Positions 40,785 to 49,592 of a stretch of 64,000 bases of DNA are shown piece by piece. Under the pieces are notes generated by a model. That model did no database searches and was not told where the DNA came from. It saw only the letters and a list, made by a program, of their open reading frames with translations. This DNA is from Pelomonas sp. Root1444. Its GTDB lineage: Bacteria > Pseudomonadota > Gammaproteobacteria > Burkholderiales > Burkholderiaceae_C. The stretch is taken from the NCBI RefSeq assembly GCF_001426885.1, contig NZ_LMFP01000003.1, forward strand, positions 379,306-443,305, read 5' to 3'. How positions within the stretch are numbered: the stretch's first letter is position 1; every line of letters starts with the position of its first letter. A program made the translations under genes and the position numbers.

Positions 40785-43718
40785 TCAGAACTTGTAGCGG
40801 CCGCCGACGATGAACTCGCGGCCGGTGTAGTTGTTCACCACCACGTTGTTCATCGCACGGGAGATGAACTGGTCGTTCGGCTGGTTGGTCAGGTTGGTGG
40901 CCTCGAAGGTCAGCTCCAGCTGCTTGCTGAGCTTGTAGCCCATCGACAGGTCGACGTTGAACGTCTTGTTCTTGCCCGCCACGTCCTGGTTGTTGCCGGC
41001 CGGGATGGTGGTCAGGAAGGCCGAGCGCGCCGACGTGGAGACGCGGCCGCTGAAGGTGCCGTCGTCGTAATAGACCGACACGTTCCAGGAACGCGGCGAG
41101 AGGTTGACGAGGTCTTCACGCACGGTCGGCGAGTTCAGTGCCGTCGACAGCACGTAGTCCATCTTGGACTTGACCTGCGTGTAGTTGGCCAGCAGGCCGA
41201 AGTTCTGGCCCCAGCTCGGCAGGAAGCTGAAGGGCTGCTGCACGTTGATCTCGAAACCGCTGAGCTTGCCGCCCTGGGTGTTGACCGGCGCGCTGACGCG
41301 GAACAGCTCCTCGCCCGTGAAGTTGGTCGGCAGCAGCGACATCGGCAGGCCGGTCTGGTTGTACGGAATGTCGCGGCCCTGCGTCAGCACGTAGCTCTTG
41401 ATCTTCTTCTGGAACAGGCCCAGGCCGAGGAAGGCGTTCTTGGAGTGGTACCACTCCAGGCTCGCGTCCAGCGTCGTGGCGCGGAACGGGTCCAGCGCCG
41501 GGTTGCCGCCGGTGTAGCTCAGCGTGCCGGTGGTGCTCAGCGTGCCGCCGGGGTTCAGGTTCTGCAACGGCGGACGCGACATCACCTTGGCCGCCGCGGC
41601 GCGTGCGATCAGGTTCTTGGCGAGGTTGACCGCCACGTTGGCCGAGGGCAGCCAGTCCTTGTAGATGCGGTCGGCCGTCACCAGGCTGCCGCCGCCGGTG
41701 GCGAGGTAGCCGCTGGCCATGATGTCGGTCTTGACGTAGCGCGTGCCCACGTTGCCGCGCACCGGCAGGCCACCCAGGCGCGTTTCGAAGTCGGCCATCA
41801 GCCAGGTCCCGGTGTCGGTCTCGGTGATGGCACGGTTGCCGCCGCGGGCGCTGCCGTTGGTGATGGAGGTCAGGCGGTAGTCGCCGGGGCCGCCGGCCGG
41901 GCCGGTCTTCAGGCAGTTGCAGTAGATGTCGTAGGCCTGGGCGATGGCGTCCAGGTTGGGAATGACCCAGGACGTGACCGAGCCGTCCGGCAGGTTCTGC
42001 CCCTTGCCGAAGCCCGTCAGCGTCGTCACGAGGCCGTTGGGGATGACGTTGGCGGGCAGCGTGTTCATCGTCTCCACCGTGCGCCGCATGTCGTAGCTGG
42101 TGAAGCTGAACTTCTTGTAGCTGACGCCGGCCTTCAGCGTCAGCGCGTCGGGGATGATTTCCCAGGCCACGTCGGCGGTGGCGACGTCCTGCTTGTTGGT
42201 CACGCCGTTGGGGCGGAGGCGGATTTCGCTGGGCGTGAAGTTGGTGATGGCGGTCTGGCCGACCGGCACGCCCTGGATCCGCAGCGCGCCGCTGGGGTCA
42301 GCGGGGTTGAGGTTGCCGTAGCTGAGCAGCGGCGCGCGGTCATCGCGGCGGGCGTCGAAGACGTAGCCGTTGACGTTGGGCGCATCCAGCGTCGTGGTGG
42401 TCTGGATGGGGTTGTCGAACTTGGACGTGGCGCGGCCGCCGCGCACCGTCACCTTGACGTGATCGCCGATCTCCTGCTCCACGGTCAACGTGGGCTGGCT
42501 GAAGATGGTGGAGAGCTTGTCGAAGCGCGACTCGGAGCGCACGTCCACGCCGTTGAACTTGCCGTAGAGCATCTGGCCGCTGGGCGCGAACTCCGCCTCG
42601 ACGACGCTGGTCTGCTGCTTGCCGCCCTGCGACAGGTTGCGGCTGAAGGAGATGGCTTCGAGGAAGTCTTCCTGCCGGGTCGCATCGAGCTTGCTGTACA
42701 GCATGTCGAAGGTCAGCAGCATGGTGTCGGCCGGGCGCACCTGGATGGAGCCGGTCAGGCCCAGGCGCTCCTGGTCATGCGTCAGGCGGCCGTAGCGCGG
42801 CAGGCGTGGATGGAAGTTGGTGGCCAGCGACGCCGTGTTGTAGGCGGTCACGTTTGCCGCCGTGTTGGGCAGGCGGGCTGCGTCGGTCGAGGCGCCACAG
42901 AAGGCGGCCGTCTGCGCCGTCGAGGCCGGGCTGGCCGGCGTGACGCCGACCGGGGAGCACCAGCCGCCGCTGGACGGGCCGTTGTCCCAACGCACGGTGC
43001 TGAAGCCTTCCTCATACACCTTGCGCTTGGAGTAGGCGCCCGACAGCAGCACACCGATGCGGTTGTCGGCAAAGGTGTTGGAGATCAGGAAGGAGGCCTT
43101 GGGCGTGGCCTTGCCCGAGAGGTCGTTGTAGGTGCCCTTGACGGACACGGCGGCCACGAACTTCTTCATGTCGAAGGGCCGCGCGGTCTGCAGGTCGATG
43201 GTGGCGCCGAGCGAGCCTTCGTCCACGTCGGCCGAGCTGCTCTTGCGCACCGTCAGCGAGTTGAAGAGGTCGGCCGCGAAGACGTTGAAGTCGAAGGCGC
43301 GGGTGCGGTTGGCGCCGCCGGAACTGTCGGTGCCGCCGGTGGTGGCCAGCGCCTCGATGCCGTTGATGCGGGTGCGGGCGAAGTCGCCGCCCAGGCCGCG
43401 CACGGTGATGTTGCGGCCTTCGCCGGCGTCGCGGTCGATCACCACGCCCGGGATGCGCTGCAGCGACTCGGCCAGGTTGGTGTCCGGGAACTTGCCCATG
43501 TCCTCGGCCTTGATGACATCGACGATGCCCTTGTCCTGGCGCTTGGCGTTCAGCGCACTTTCCAGCGAGGCGCGGATGCCGGTGACGGTGACGGTCTCCA
43601 GCTGCGCGGCAGCCGGTGCCGGCGCGGCGGTCTGCGCCCATGCGGGGGCGGCGATCAGGGCGGCGGCCAGCGCCACGGGGTGCAGGGCAAGGCGGCGGGA
43701 CGGACGGAATGCGGGCAT
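40785..43718 (-). CDS. TonB-dependent receptor of the Xanthomonas/Caulobacter glycan class
   Basis: A 977-residue outer-membrane receptor. Signal peptide about 1-29 (ending AWA). TonB box region and plug: TVTGIRASLESAL, IKAEDMGKFPDTNLAESLQRIPGV in pieces, ITVRGLGGDFARTRING, DFNVFAADLFNSLTVRKSSSADVDEGSLG in pieces. These fit the TIGR01782 type. The barrel ends in RYKF. GGAG eight bases before ATG 43718 gives the start. It heads the minus-strand operon (receptor, PEP-CTERM protein, lyase-esterase fusion, second receptor, lyase, CE12). KdgR-type sites lie upstream. Substrate probably oligogalacturonide. Confidence 0.93.
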   Translation of the reverse strand: MPAFRPSRRLALHPVALAAALIAAPAWAQTAAPAPAAAQLETVTVTGIRASLESALNAKRQDKGIVDVIKAEDMGKFPDTNLAESLQRIPGVVIDRDAGEGRNITVRGLGGDFARTRINGIEALATTGGTDSSGGANRTRAFDFNVFAADLFNSLTVRKSSSADVDEGSLGATIDLQTARPFDMKKFVAAVSVKGTYNDLSGKATPKASFLISNTFADNRIGVLLSGAYSKRKVYEEGFSTVRWDNGPSSGGWCSPVGVTPASPASTAQTAAFCGASTDAARLPNTAANVTAYNTASLATNFHPRLPRYGRLTHDQERLGLTGSIQVRPADTMLLTFDMLYSKLDATRQEDFLEAISFSRNLSQGGKQQTSVVEAEFAPSGQMLYGKFNGVDVRSESRFDKLSTIFSQPTLTVEQEIGDHVKVTVRGGRATSKFDNPIQTTTTLDAPNVNGYVFDARRDDRAPLLSYGNLNPADPSGALRIQGVPVGQTAITNFTPSEIRLRPNGVTNKQDVATADVAWEIIPDALTLKAGVSYKKFSFTSYDMRRTVETMNTLPANVIPNGLVTTLTGFGKGQNLPDGSVTSWVIPNLDAIAQAYDIYCNCLKTGPAGGPGDYRLTSITNGSARGGNRAITETDTGTWLMADFETRLGGLPVRGNVGTRYVKTDIMASGYLATGGGSLVTADRIYKDWLPSANVAVNLAKNLIARAAAAKVMSRPPLQNLNPGGTLSTTGTLSYTGGNPALDPFRATTLDASLEWYHSKNAFLGLGLFQKKIKSYVLTQGRDIPYNQTGLPMSLLPTNFTGEELFRVSAPVNTQGGKLSGFEINVQQPFSFLPSWGQNFGLLANYTQVKSKMDYVLSTALNSPTVREDLVNLSPRSWNVSVYYDDGTFSGRVSTSARSAFLTTIPAGNNQDVAGKNKTFNVDLSMGYKLSKQLELTFEATNLTNQPNDQFISRAMNNVVVNNYTGREFIVGGRYKF

Positions 43719-43975
43719 GAAGGGTCTCCTGGTGCAAGGCCGCCTGGGCGGGTTCGCGCTGGCAGCTCTCGGGTTTTGCGGGTCTGTTACCCGGGCGCAC
43801 GCAGGGCACCCGTCAATACTGAAGACCGGCGCCGCTGCAGTGCGAAAGCCGGTGTGCGACGCCTGAAACAGCGGTCGCGGCGGATTGAGAACTGTTCGAA
43901 CACGCTGCACATGCCCGTTACAGGATGTGTCGCAGAGCTCGGTTGTGGACGATGATAGGGTGAAGATGGCAAAAT

Positions 43976-43990
43976 CGGAACAGTGGTTCA
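43976..43990. promoter_or_regulatory. KdgR-type operator, site 1
   Basis: CGGAAC-AGT-GGTTCA fits TGAAAC-N3-GTTTCA with mismatches at outer positions and one in the right half. Symmetry is strong (GGAAC against GTTCA). Confidence 0.5.
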
Positions 43991-43996
43991 CTAAAT

Positions 43997-44011
43997 AGAA
44001 ACCATGATTCC
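43997..44011. promoter_or_regulatory. KdgR-type operator, site 2
   Basis: AGAAAC-CAT-GATTCC fits the palindrome with changes at both ends. It starts 21 bases after site 1. Confidence 0.45.
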
Positions 44012-44054
44012 GCGACGATTCGCGCCCCTCTAAGCTTCGGTCACCCGAATTTTT

Positions 44055-44069
44055 TGGAACCGCGTTTCA
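44055..44069. promoter_or_regulatory. KdgR-type operator, site 3
   Basis: TGGAAC-CGC-GTTTCA matches the palindrome with one mismatch and is the best copy in the window. It lies 89 bases before the kduD start. Confidence 0.6.
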
Positions 44070-44157
44070 ACTTGAGCGGTCTACCCCGGCCCTGCATCTC
44101 CAGCATCCCGCCGGCCATTCGACGCAACCGGTGCGCCCGCGCACCTTGGACAAAAAC

Positions 44158-44919
44158 ATGGTTCTTCAGAACTTCAATCTGGCCGGCAAGACGGCCATCG
44201 TGACCGGCTGCAACACGGGCCTGGGCCAGGGCATGGCGCTGGCGCTGGCGCAGGCCGGCGCCGATGTCGTCGGCGTCAACGTCTCCGACCCGGACGACAC
44301 CAAGGCCGGCGTCGAGAAGCTGGGCCGCCGCTTCCTGGACCTGCGCGCCAACCTGGCCGAGGTCAGCTGCATTCCCGATCTGGTCGCCCAGGCCAAGGCG
44401 CTGAACGGCGAGCTGCACATCCTCGTCAACAACGCCGGCATCATTCGCCGCGAGGACGCCATCAAGTTCTCCGAGGCCGATTGGGACGACGTCATCGACC
44501 TGAACCTGAAATCGGTGTTCTTCCTGTCGCAAGCCGTTGCCAAGGTCTTCATGGCCCAGGGCAAGGGCGGCAAGATCGTCAACATCGCGTCGATGCTGAG
44601 CTTCCAGGGCGGCGTGCGCGTGCCCTCCTACACCGCCAGCAAGAGCGGCGTCATGGGCATCACGCGGCTGATGGCCAACGAGTGGGCGAAAGACGGCATC
44701 AACGTCAATGCCATCGCCCCGGGCTACATGGCCACCAACAACACCGCCGCGCTGCGCGCCGACGAGCAGCGCAACAGCGCCATCCTCGAGCGCATCCCCG
44801 CCGGCCGCTGGGGCAAGCCGGAGGACCTGGCCGGCCCGGTCGTGTTCCTGGCGTCGCAGGCGTCGGACTACGTCAACGGCTACACCATCGCCGTCGACGG
44901 CGGCTGGCTGGCGAGGTGA
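44158..44919 (+). CDS. kduD: 2-dehydro-3-deoxy-D-gluconate 5-dehydrogenase (KduD)
   Basis: A 253-residue short-chain dehydrogenase, the same length as E. coli KduD, which reduces 2,5-diketo-3-deoxygluconate to KDG in pectin breakdown. Visible: nucleotide-binding TGCNTGLGQG (about 16-25), NNAG, Ser145 in INIAS-type context, Tyr158 and Lys162 in SYTASKSG, then ANEWAKDGINVNAIAPGYMATNN, in pieces, which is near identical to known KduD. I chose ATG 44158; a GTG at 44131 would add nine residues absent from relatives. Ogl follows 170 bases later. Confidence 0.95.
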   Translation: MVLQNFNLAGKTAIVTGCNTGLGQGMALALAQAGADVVGVNVSDPDDTKAGVEKLGRRFLDLRANLAEVSCIPDLVAQAKALNGELHILVNNAGIIRREDAIKFSEADWDDVIDLNLKSVFFLSQAVAKVFMAQGKGGKIVNIASMLSFQGGVRVPSYTASKSGVMGITRLMANEWAKDGINVNAIAPGYMATNNTAALRADEQRNSAILERIPAGRWGKPEDLAGPVVFLASQASDYVNGYTIAVDGGWLAR

Positions 44920-44939
44920 CTGTTTGCCCCTCGCCCAAT

Positions 44940-45013
44940 CTCGCCAGCTGAACGCGGCGAGTCTGGTCGGTCCCCCGCGGGGACGGTGATGCACACGGCA
45001 TCGAGCCGCGTGC
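44940..45013. other. Three tandem hairpins between kduD and ogl
   Basis: CTCGCC/GGCGAG (44940-44945 and 44956-44961), GTCCCC/GGGGAC (44970-44975 and 44979-44984), and GCACACGGC/GCCGCGTGC (44991-44999 and 45005-45013, one mismatch). They may stabilise or separate parts of the mRNA; none has a T tract. Confidence 0.4.
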
Positions 45014-45089
45014 ACCGCGCCAGGCGGGCCGGCTTGGGACGGCCCGGCGCTCGGCCCGCAATGCTCAACGCACCCACGAAGATGCCGTC

Positions 45090-46259
45090 ATGAAGTCCAC
45101 CGAACGCAAGCTTGAATTCCTCACCCGCGAGGACCCCGACACCGGCGCGCGCGTCACGCGGCTGACGCCGCCCGATGTCACCTGCCATCGCAACTACTTC
45201 TATCAGAAGTGCTTCACGAACGATGGCCGCAAGCTGATCTTCGGCGGTGAGTTCGGCCCCCAGCCCAGCCCGAACTGGAACTACCACCTGCTGGACCTGG
45301 ACACGCAGAAATGCATCCAGCTCACCGATGGCGCCGGCGAGAACACCTTCGGCGGTTTCCTGAGCCCCGATGACCGGCACCTCTACTTCGTGCGCGCCGA
45401 CCGCAACCTCATCCGGCTGGATCTGGCCACGCTGAAGGAAGAAGTCGTCTACGTCGTGCCGGACGGCTGGGTGGGCTACGGCACCTGGGTGGCCAACAGC
45501 GCCTGCACGAAGATGGTCGGCATCGAGATCTCGGCCGCCGACTGGTTCCCGCTGAACACCTGGCAGAAGTTCAACGAGATGTTCCACAAGAAGCCGCTGT
45601 GCCGGCTCTTCAGCGTTGACCTGCTAACCGGCCAGCGCAGCGTCATCCTGGAGCAGCGCGGCTGGCTGGGCCATCCGCAGTACCGCCCCTTCGACGACAA
45701 CACCGTCGCCTACTGCCACGAGGGCCCGCACGACCTCATCGACGCGCGCATGTGGTTCATCGACGAGGACGGCACGAACCGCCGCTGCGGCAAGGAGCAC
45801 CAGGCCGGCGAAAGCTGCACGCACGAGTTCTGGGTGCCGGACGGCAGCGCCATGATCTACGTCAGCTACAACGAGAAGTCGCCCGAGCGCTGGATCTGCA
45901 GCCTGGACCCGGTCACGCTGGAGAACCAGGTGCTGACCACCATGCCGCAGTGCTCGCACCTGATGAGCAACCACGACGGCACGCTGATCGTCGGCGACGG
46001 CGTCGGCAAGGTCAGCCACGACCGCACGGCCAGCAACGAGATGCTGGTGGGCGACCCGTATCTGCACCTGTTCGACCTGAAGGCTGGCAAGACTCGCCCC
46101 ATCGCGCGCCACGACAGCGGCTGGGACGTCTACAAGGACAACCGCCAGGTGACCCATCCGCACCCCAGCTTCACGCCCGACGAGAAGCAGGTGCTGTTCA
46201 GCTGCGACAAGGAGCGCGCGAACGGCGTGGAGCCAGCGCTCTATCTGGTCGACCTGTGA
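45090..46259 (+). CDS. ogl: Oligogalacturonide lyase (PL22)
   Basis: A 389-residue protein, full length for Ogl, which cuts unsaturated digalacturonate to 4-deoxy-5-keto-uronate in the cytoplasm. No signal peptide. It has a seven-bladed propeller-type pattern and Ogl blocks: TCHRNYFYQKCFT, NYHLLDLDT, WLGHPQYRPFD, CHEGPHDLIDARMWFID in pieces, and the His-rich HPHPSFTPDEK. The metal and catalytic His/Gln/Arg residues are in these blocks. The stop overlaps the GTG of the pectin methylesterase gene. Confidence 0.95.
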   Translation: MKSTERKLEFLTREDPDTGARVTRLTPPDVTCHRNYFYQKCFTNDGRKLIFGGEFGPQPSPNWNYHLLDLDTQKCIQLTDGAGENTFGGFLSPDDRHLYFVRADRNLIRLDLATLKEEVVYVVPDGWVGYGTWVANSACTKMVGIEISAADWFPLNTWQKFNEMFHKKPLCRLFSVDLLTGQRSVILEQRGWLGHPQYRPFDDNTVAYCHEGPHDLIDARMWFIDEDGTNRRCGKEHQAGESCTHEFWVPDGSAMIYVSYNEKSPERWICSLDPVTLENQVLTTMPQCSHLMSNHDGTLIVGDGVGKVSHDRTASNEMLVGDPYLHLFDLKAGKTRPIARHDSGWDVYKDNRQVTHPHPSFTPDEKQVLFSCDKERANGVEPALYLVDL

Positions 46260-47344
46260 AGCTCGCCCTGGCCTTCGCGGGTTTGTTTGCCGTCACGGCA
46301 GTTCAGGGGCAAGCACGCCCTCAGCTGCCGGCCGAGCAGGCCGCCGCGCACACCGCGGCGGCCTACCTCGGCGACTGGAAGCCCGCGCCGCTGGCCGACC
46401 TCGCCGCTGCGGCGCCGGACTTCACCGTCAGGCCGGGTGAGTCGGTGCAGACCGCCATCGACAAGGTGCCTGCCGAAGGCAGCAAGCGCTGGGTCATCCA
46501 CATCCAGCCCGGCATCTACCGCGGCCCGCTGTGCATCAAGGACAAGGCACCGCTGGCGCTGGTCGGCTCGGCGCTGGACGCCGCCGCCGTCGTGCTGGTG
46601 GACAACCGCTTCGCCGGCAAACCCAAGGGCGCCGATGAAGCCGCCCATCCTTGCTGGCCCGAGCCTGGCAAGACCACCATCGGCACCAGCGGCAGTACCA
46701 GCATGCTGGTGCACAGCAACGACGTGCAGCTGATCTCGCTGACCATCGCCAATGACGCGATGGATGGCGTGCGCCGCGGCGAGGCCTACCCGCCCGGCGT
46801 CGGTGAAAGCGGCGGCGCGCAGGCCGTGGCTCTGACGCTGATGGGCGACCGCATCCAGCTCGAAGGCGTGCGCCTGCTGGGCCATCAGGACACGCTGTAC
46901 GCCAAGCGTCGCACGGCCGACGCGCCGGCGCGCCAGCTGATCCGCCACAGCCTCATTGCCGGCGATGTGGACTTCATCTTCGGCAACGCGGTGCTGGTCA
47001 TCGAGCACTCCACCATCCTGACGCGCGCCAACCGCCGCACGCCCGGCCATGGCGGCATCATCCTGGCGCCCAGCACGGCGCCGGACGTGGCGCAGGGCTT
47101 CCTCGTCACGCACAGCCGCCTCGTCGGCGAGCCGGGCATCGCGCCCGGTGCCACCGCCATCGGCCGCGCCTGGGATGCCGGCGTCAAGGCCGGCACGTGG
47201 CAGGCCGGCACCAGCCCCAATGGCGTGGCCGTCGTGCGCGACAGCGAGATCGGCGCCCACATCGGCCCCTGGGCCGCCAGCACGTCGCGCCGCCCCTTCG
47301 ACGCCGCCTCGAATCGCCTCAGCGAATTCAACAACCGTCCATGA
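46256..47344 (+). CDS. Pectin methylesterase (CE8)
   Basis: A 362-residue secreted esterase that removes methyl groups from pectin. It starts at GTG 46256 in a GTGA overlap with ogl. Signal peptide about 1-18. CE8 blocks: GESVQTAIDKVP, HQDTLYA with the first catalytic Asp, GDVDFIFGNAV with the second Asp, and IGRAWD matching the LGRPW site (Arg present). It is a separate protein from the CE8 half of the fusion at 37264-40074, so two methylesterase copies exist. It overlaps the lyase gene by ATGA. Confidence 0.92.
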   Translation: MKLALAFAGLFAVTAVQGQARPQLPAEQAAAHTAAAYLGDWKPAPLADLAAAAPDFTVRPGESVQTAIDKVPAEGSKRWVIHIQPGIYRGPLCIKDKAPLALVGSALDAAAVVLVDNRFAGKPKGADEAAHPCWPEPGKTTIGTSGSTSMLVHSNDVQLISLTIANDAMDGVRRGEAYPPGVGESGGAQAVALTLMGDRIQLEGVRLLGHQDTLYAKRRTADAPARQLIRHSLIAGDVDFIFGNAVLVIEHSTILTRANRRTPGHGGIILAPSTAPDVAQGFLVTHSRLVGEPGIAPGATAIGRAWDAGVKAGTWQAGTSPNGVAVVRDSEIGAHIGPWAASTSRRPFDAASNRLSEFNNRP

Positions 47345-48603
47345 CCGTCACCCGCCGCCACCTCCTCGCGCTCACCGCCCTGTCGACCCTGGGCGGCTGC
47401 GCCAGCACGGCGCCGCCCTTCCCTGTCGACAACCCGCTCGGCTGGGCCGGCGTCGGCGCGACCACGGGCGGCGCCAAAGCCATTCCCGAGCATGTCTTCG
47501 ACGTGCACGATCGCGCCGGCCTGGACGCCGCGCTGCGCCTGGGCGACAAGCCCAAGATCATCCGCCTCCACAGCTTCATCGACCTGTGCCCCGGCGGTGT
47601 CGAGGCCTTCCGCGACCCCGCGTTCAACTTCGACGCCTTCGACCGCGCGTTCGATCCCGCCACCTGGGGCCGCGACGATCCCAAGGGACCGCTGGAAGAC
47701 GCCCGCAAGCGTTCCGAGAAGCGCCAGGCCGAGGTCTCCATCGTGCGTGTGCCGTCCAACACGACGCTGCTGGGCGCCGCGCCCGGCGCGGGCTTCCAGC
47801 ACGGCATGGTGCTGCTGGACAAGGTCAGCAACATCGTCATCCGCGACCTGCGCTTCTCCGACGCCTACGACCATTTCCCCGCCTGGGAGCCGCGCGACAA
47901 CGGGCACGGCGAATGGAACTCGGAGTACGACGCGCTGTCGCTGCGCGGCGCCGAGCGCGTCTGGGTGGACCACTGCCTGTTCGACGACGGCAACCATCCC
48001 GACAAGCTCGAACCCATCCGCCTGGGCCAGCGCGTGCAGCATCACGACGGCCTGCTGGACATCACCAACGGCAGCGATCTCGTCACCGTGTCCTGGTGCC
48101 GCTTCCAGGCCCACGACAAGACCATGCTGATCGGCAACAGCGACGGCCTCACCTCGGACACCGGCAAGCTGCGCGTGACGCTGCATCACAACCACTTCCA
48201 CGCCTGCAAGGAACGCACGCCGCGCGTGCGCTTCGGCCGCGTGCACGTCATCGGCAACCTGTTCAGCGCCGATCAGGCCGAGGACTTCGGCTATTCGCTG
48301 GGCGTGGGCATCCAGTCGCGCATCGTCAGCGAGTCCAACGCCTGGGAATTGCCGCCCGGCATCGGCGCCGACAGGCTGATCCGCCGACTCAAGGGCACGG
48401 CCTTCCTGGATCGCGGCAACCGCCTGAACGGCCGCCCGGTCGACATCGGGGCTGCCTGGCGCGCCGCCCACCCCGGCGAGTCGCTGTCGCCCGACGTCGG
48501 TTGGCGCCCCGAGGACGTCTACGACACCGCAGCGCTGCACTCGCCCCCTGCCGATCGTCTTGTTGAGCAAATCCGCAGTGGCGCGGGGCCACGCCGGGCC
48601 TGA
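47341..48603 (+). CDS. Pectate lyase lipoprotein (PL1)
   Basis: A 420-residue PL1 enzyme with lipobox LGGC (about Cys20), so probably membrane-held. PL1 blocks: WNSEYDALSLRG (calcium Asp), DHCLFDDG, DGLLDITNGSDLVTVSWCRF in pieces, and catalytic RTPRVRFGRVHVIGN. It overlaps the pectin methylesterase gene. The regulator gene starts 45 bases later. It resembles the PL1 half of the fusion more than the pair at 23017 and 32928. Confidence 0.9.
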   Translation: MTVTRRHLLALTALSTLGGCASTAPPFPVDNPLGWAGVGATTGGAKAIPEHVFDVHDRAGLDAALRLGDKPKIIRLHSFIDLCPGGVEAFRDPAFNFDAFDRAFDPATWGRDDPKGPLEDARKRSEKRQAEVSIVRVPSNTTLLGAAPGAGFQHGMVLLDKVSNIVIRDLRFSDAYDHFPAWEPRDNGHGEWNSEYDALSLRGAERVWVDHCLFDDGNHPDKLEPIRLGQRVQHHDGLLDITNGSDLVTVSWCRFQAHDKTMLIGNSDGLTSDTGKLRVTLHHNHFHACKERTPRVRFGRVHVIGNLFSADQAEDFGYSLGVGIQSRIVSESNAWELPPGIGADRLIRRLKGTAFLDRGNRLNGRPVDIGAAWRAAHPGESLSPDVGWRPEDVYDTAALHSPPADRLVEQIRSGAGPRRA

Positions 48604-48648
48604 GTCAGAATCCGCACTCTGGAACAAGCGCTCGAAAGAATCGAAACG

Positions 48649-49455
48649 ATGGACGACGACATTGGTGATTCAAAGCAACCGGAATCGGTTGCCGCGGTAC
48701 TCAAGGTGTTCGCCATCCTGAACGCCTTGGGCGAACGCAGCGACATCGGCATCACCGACCTGTCGGTACGCCTGGCCATGCCCAAGGCCACCGTCTACCG
48801 CTTCCTGCAGACAATGAAGGGCCTGGGCTATGTGCGCCAGGAGGCCGACAGCGAGCGCTACGGCCTGGCCATGCGCATGTTCGAGATCGGCGCCAAGGCC
48901 CTGCCCTCCCCCGAACTCGTCGACCTGGCCAAGCACCACATGCAAATGCTGGCCGACGCGACCGGCGAGACCGTCCACCTGGGCAGCCTCATCGACAGCG
49001 AGATCATCTACATCCACAAGGTCGACTCGCGCCACATGCTGGGCATGTATTCGCGCATCGGCCGCCGCGCGCCGCTGCACTGCACGGCCATCGGCAAGGT
49101 GCTGATGGCCTGGGAGCACCCGGAGCGCCGCGACCGCATCCTCGACGGCGCCACCTTCACGCGCTTTCGCGACAAGACCATCACCGAGCGCCCCGCCTTC
49201 CTGGCGGAGCTGGAGACGGTCCGCGCCCAAGGCTTCGGCGAGGACCGCGAGGAGTTCGACGACCACATCCGCTGCCTCGGCGTACCCATCTTCGACCGCC
49301 TGGGCCAGCCCATCGCCGGCATGAGCGTGTCGTTCCCGACCTTCCGCTTCGACGTCGAGAAGGCCCCCGAGGTCGTTCGCATGTTGCAGACCGCCAGCAA
49401 GGACATCTCCGAGAAGCTGGGCTGCACCCGCTACCCGATCCAGATCGCAAGTTAG
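48649..49455 (+). CDS. kdgR: IclR-family regulator, probable KdgR-type
   Basis: A 268-residue IclR-family protein. Winged helix at about 12-70 (ITDLSVRLAMPKATVYRFLQTM in pieces). Effector domain at about 85-260 (HLGSLIDSEIIYIHKVDS, GRRAPLHCTAIGKVLMAW, DREEFDDHIRCLGVPIFD). The pattern is like KdgR, which binds KDG and represses pectin genes. Palindromes of the KdgR type in front of kdgK and kduD support this. No clear operator lies in its own 45-base leader. A GC-rich hairpin follows the stop. Confidence 0.88.
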   Translation: MDDDIGDSKQPESVAAVLKVFAILNALGERSDIGITDLSVRLAMPKATVYRFLQTMKGLGYVRQEADSERYGLAMRMFEIGAKALPSPELVDLAKHHMQMLADATGETVHLGSLIDSEIIYIHKVDSRHMLGMYSRIGRRAPLHCTAIGKVLMAWEHPERRDRILDGATFTRFRDKTITERPAFLAELETVRAQGFGEDREEFDDHIRCLGVPIFDRLGQPIAGMSVSFPTFRFDVEKAPEVVRMLQTASKDISEKLGCTRYPIQIAS

Positions 49456-49459
49456 GGCC

Positions 49460-49478
49460 ACGCCGCGTGACGCGGCGT
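49460..49478. terminator. Hairpin after the regulator gene
   Basis: ACGCCGCG and CGCGGCGT (49460-49467 and 49471-49478) form a perfect 8-bp stem. No T run follows, so it is a possible, not a certain, terminator. It starts five bases after the stop codon. Confidence 0.45.
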
Positions 49479-49592
49479 TACGAGCTTTACGGTGGGGAGA
49501 GACTTTCGCTGCGGCGGACAGTGGGCGGCGGCGCTCGCTTCCGCGTTGAACAGGGCGACCGCGATGGTCATCCAACAACAAGGAGATTCGCC

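Larger units (their letters stand above)
43719..44157. promoter_or_regulatory. Divergent regulatory region between TonB receptor and kduD
   Basis: A 439-base stretch with no gene. It holds at least three KdgR-type palindromes (43976-43990, 43997-44011 and 44055-44069). The first two start 21 bases apart, two helical turns, so protein could bind on one face. A TGTTCGAACA palindrome lies at 43893-43902, and a weak half-site TGAAAC at 43864-43869. This is probably the main control point of block 2. Promoter boxes are not clear to me. Confidence 0.65.

Noticed and set aside
43893-43902. TGTTCGAACA palindrome in the kduD/TonB region
   Set aside because: Perfect symmetry but different from the KdgR form and seen only once; may be chance.
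40233-43955. Long plus-strand open frame opposite the TonB receptor
   Set aside because: Antisense shadow of a well-supported receptor gene; no ribosome site or domain.
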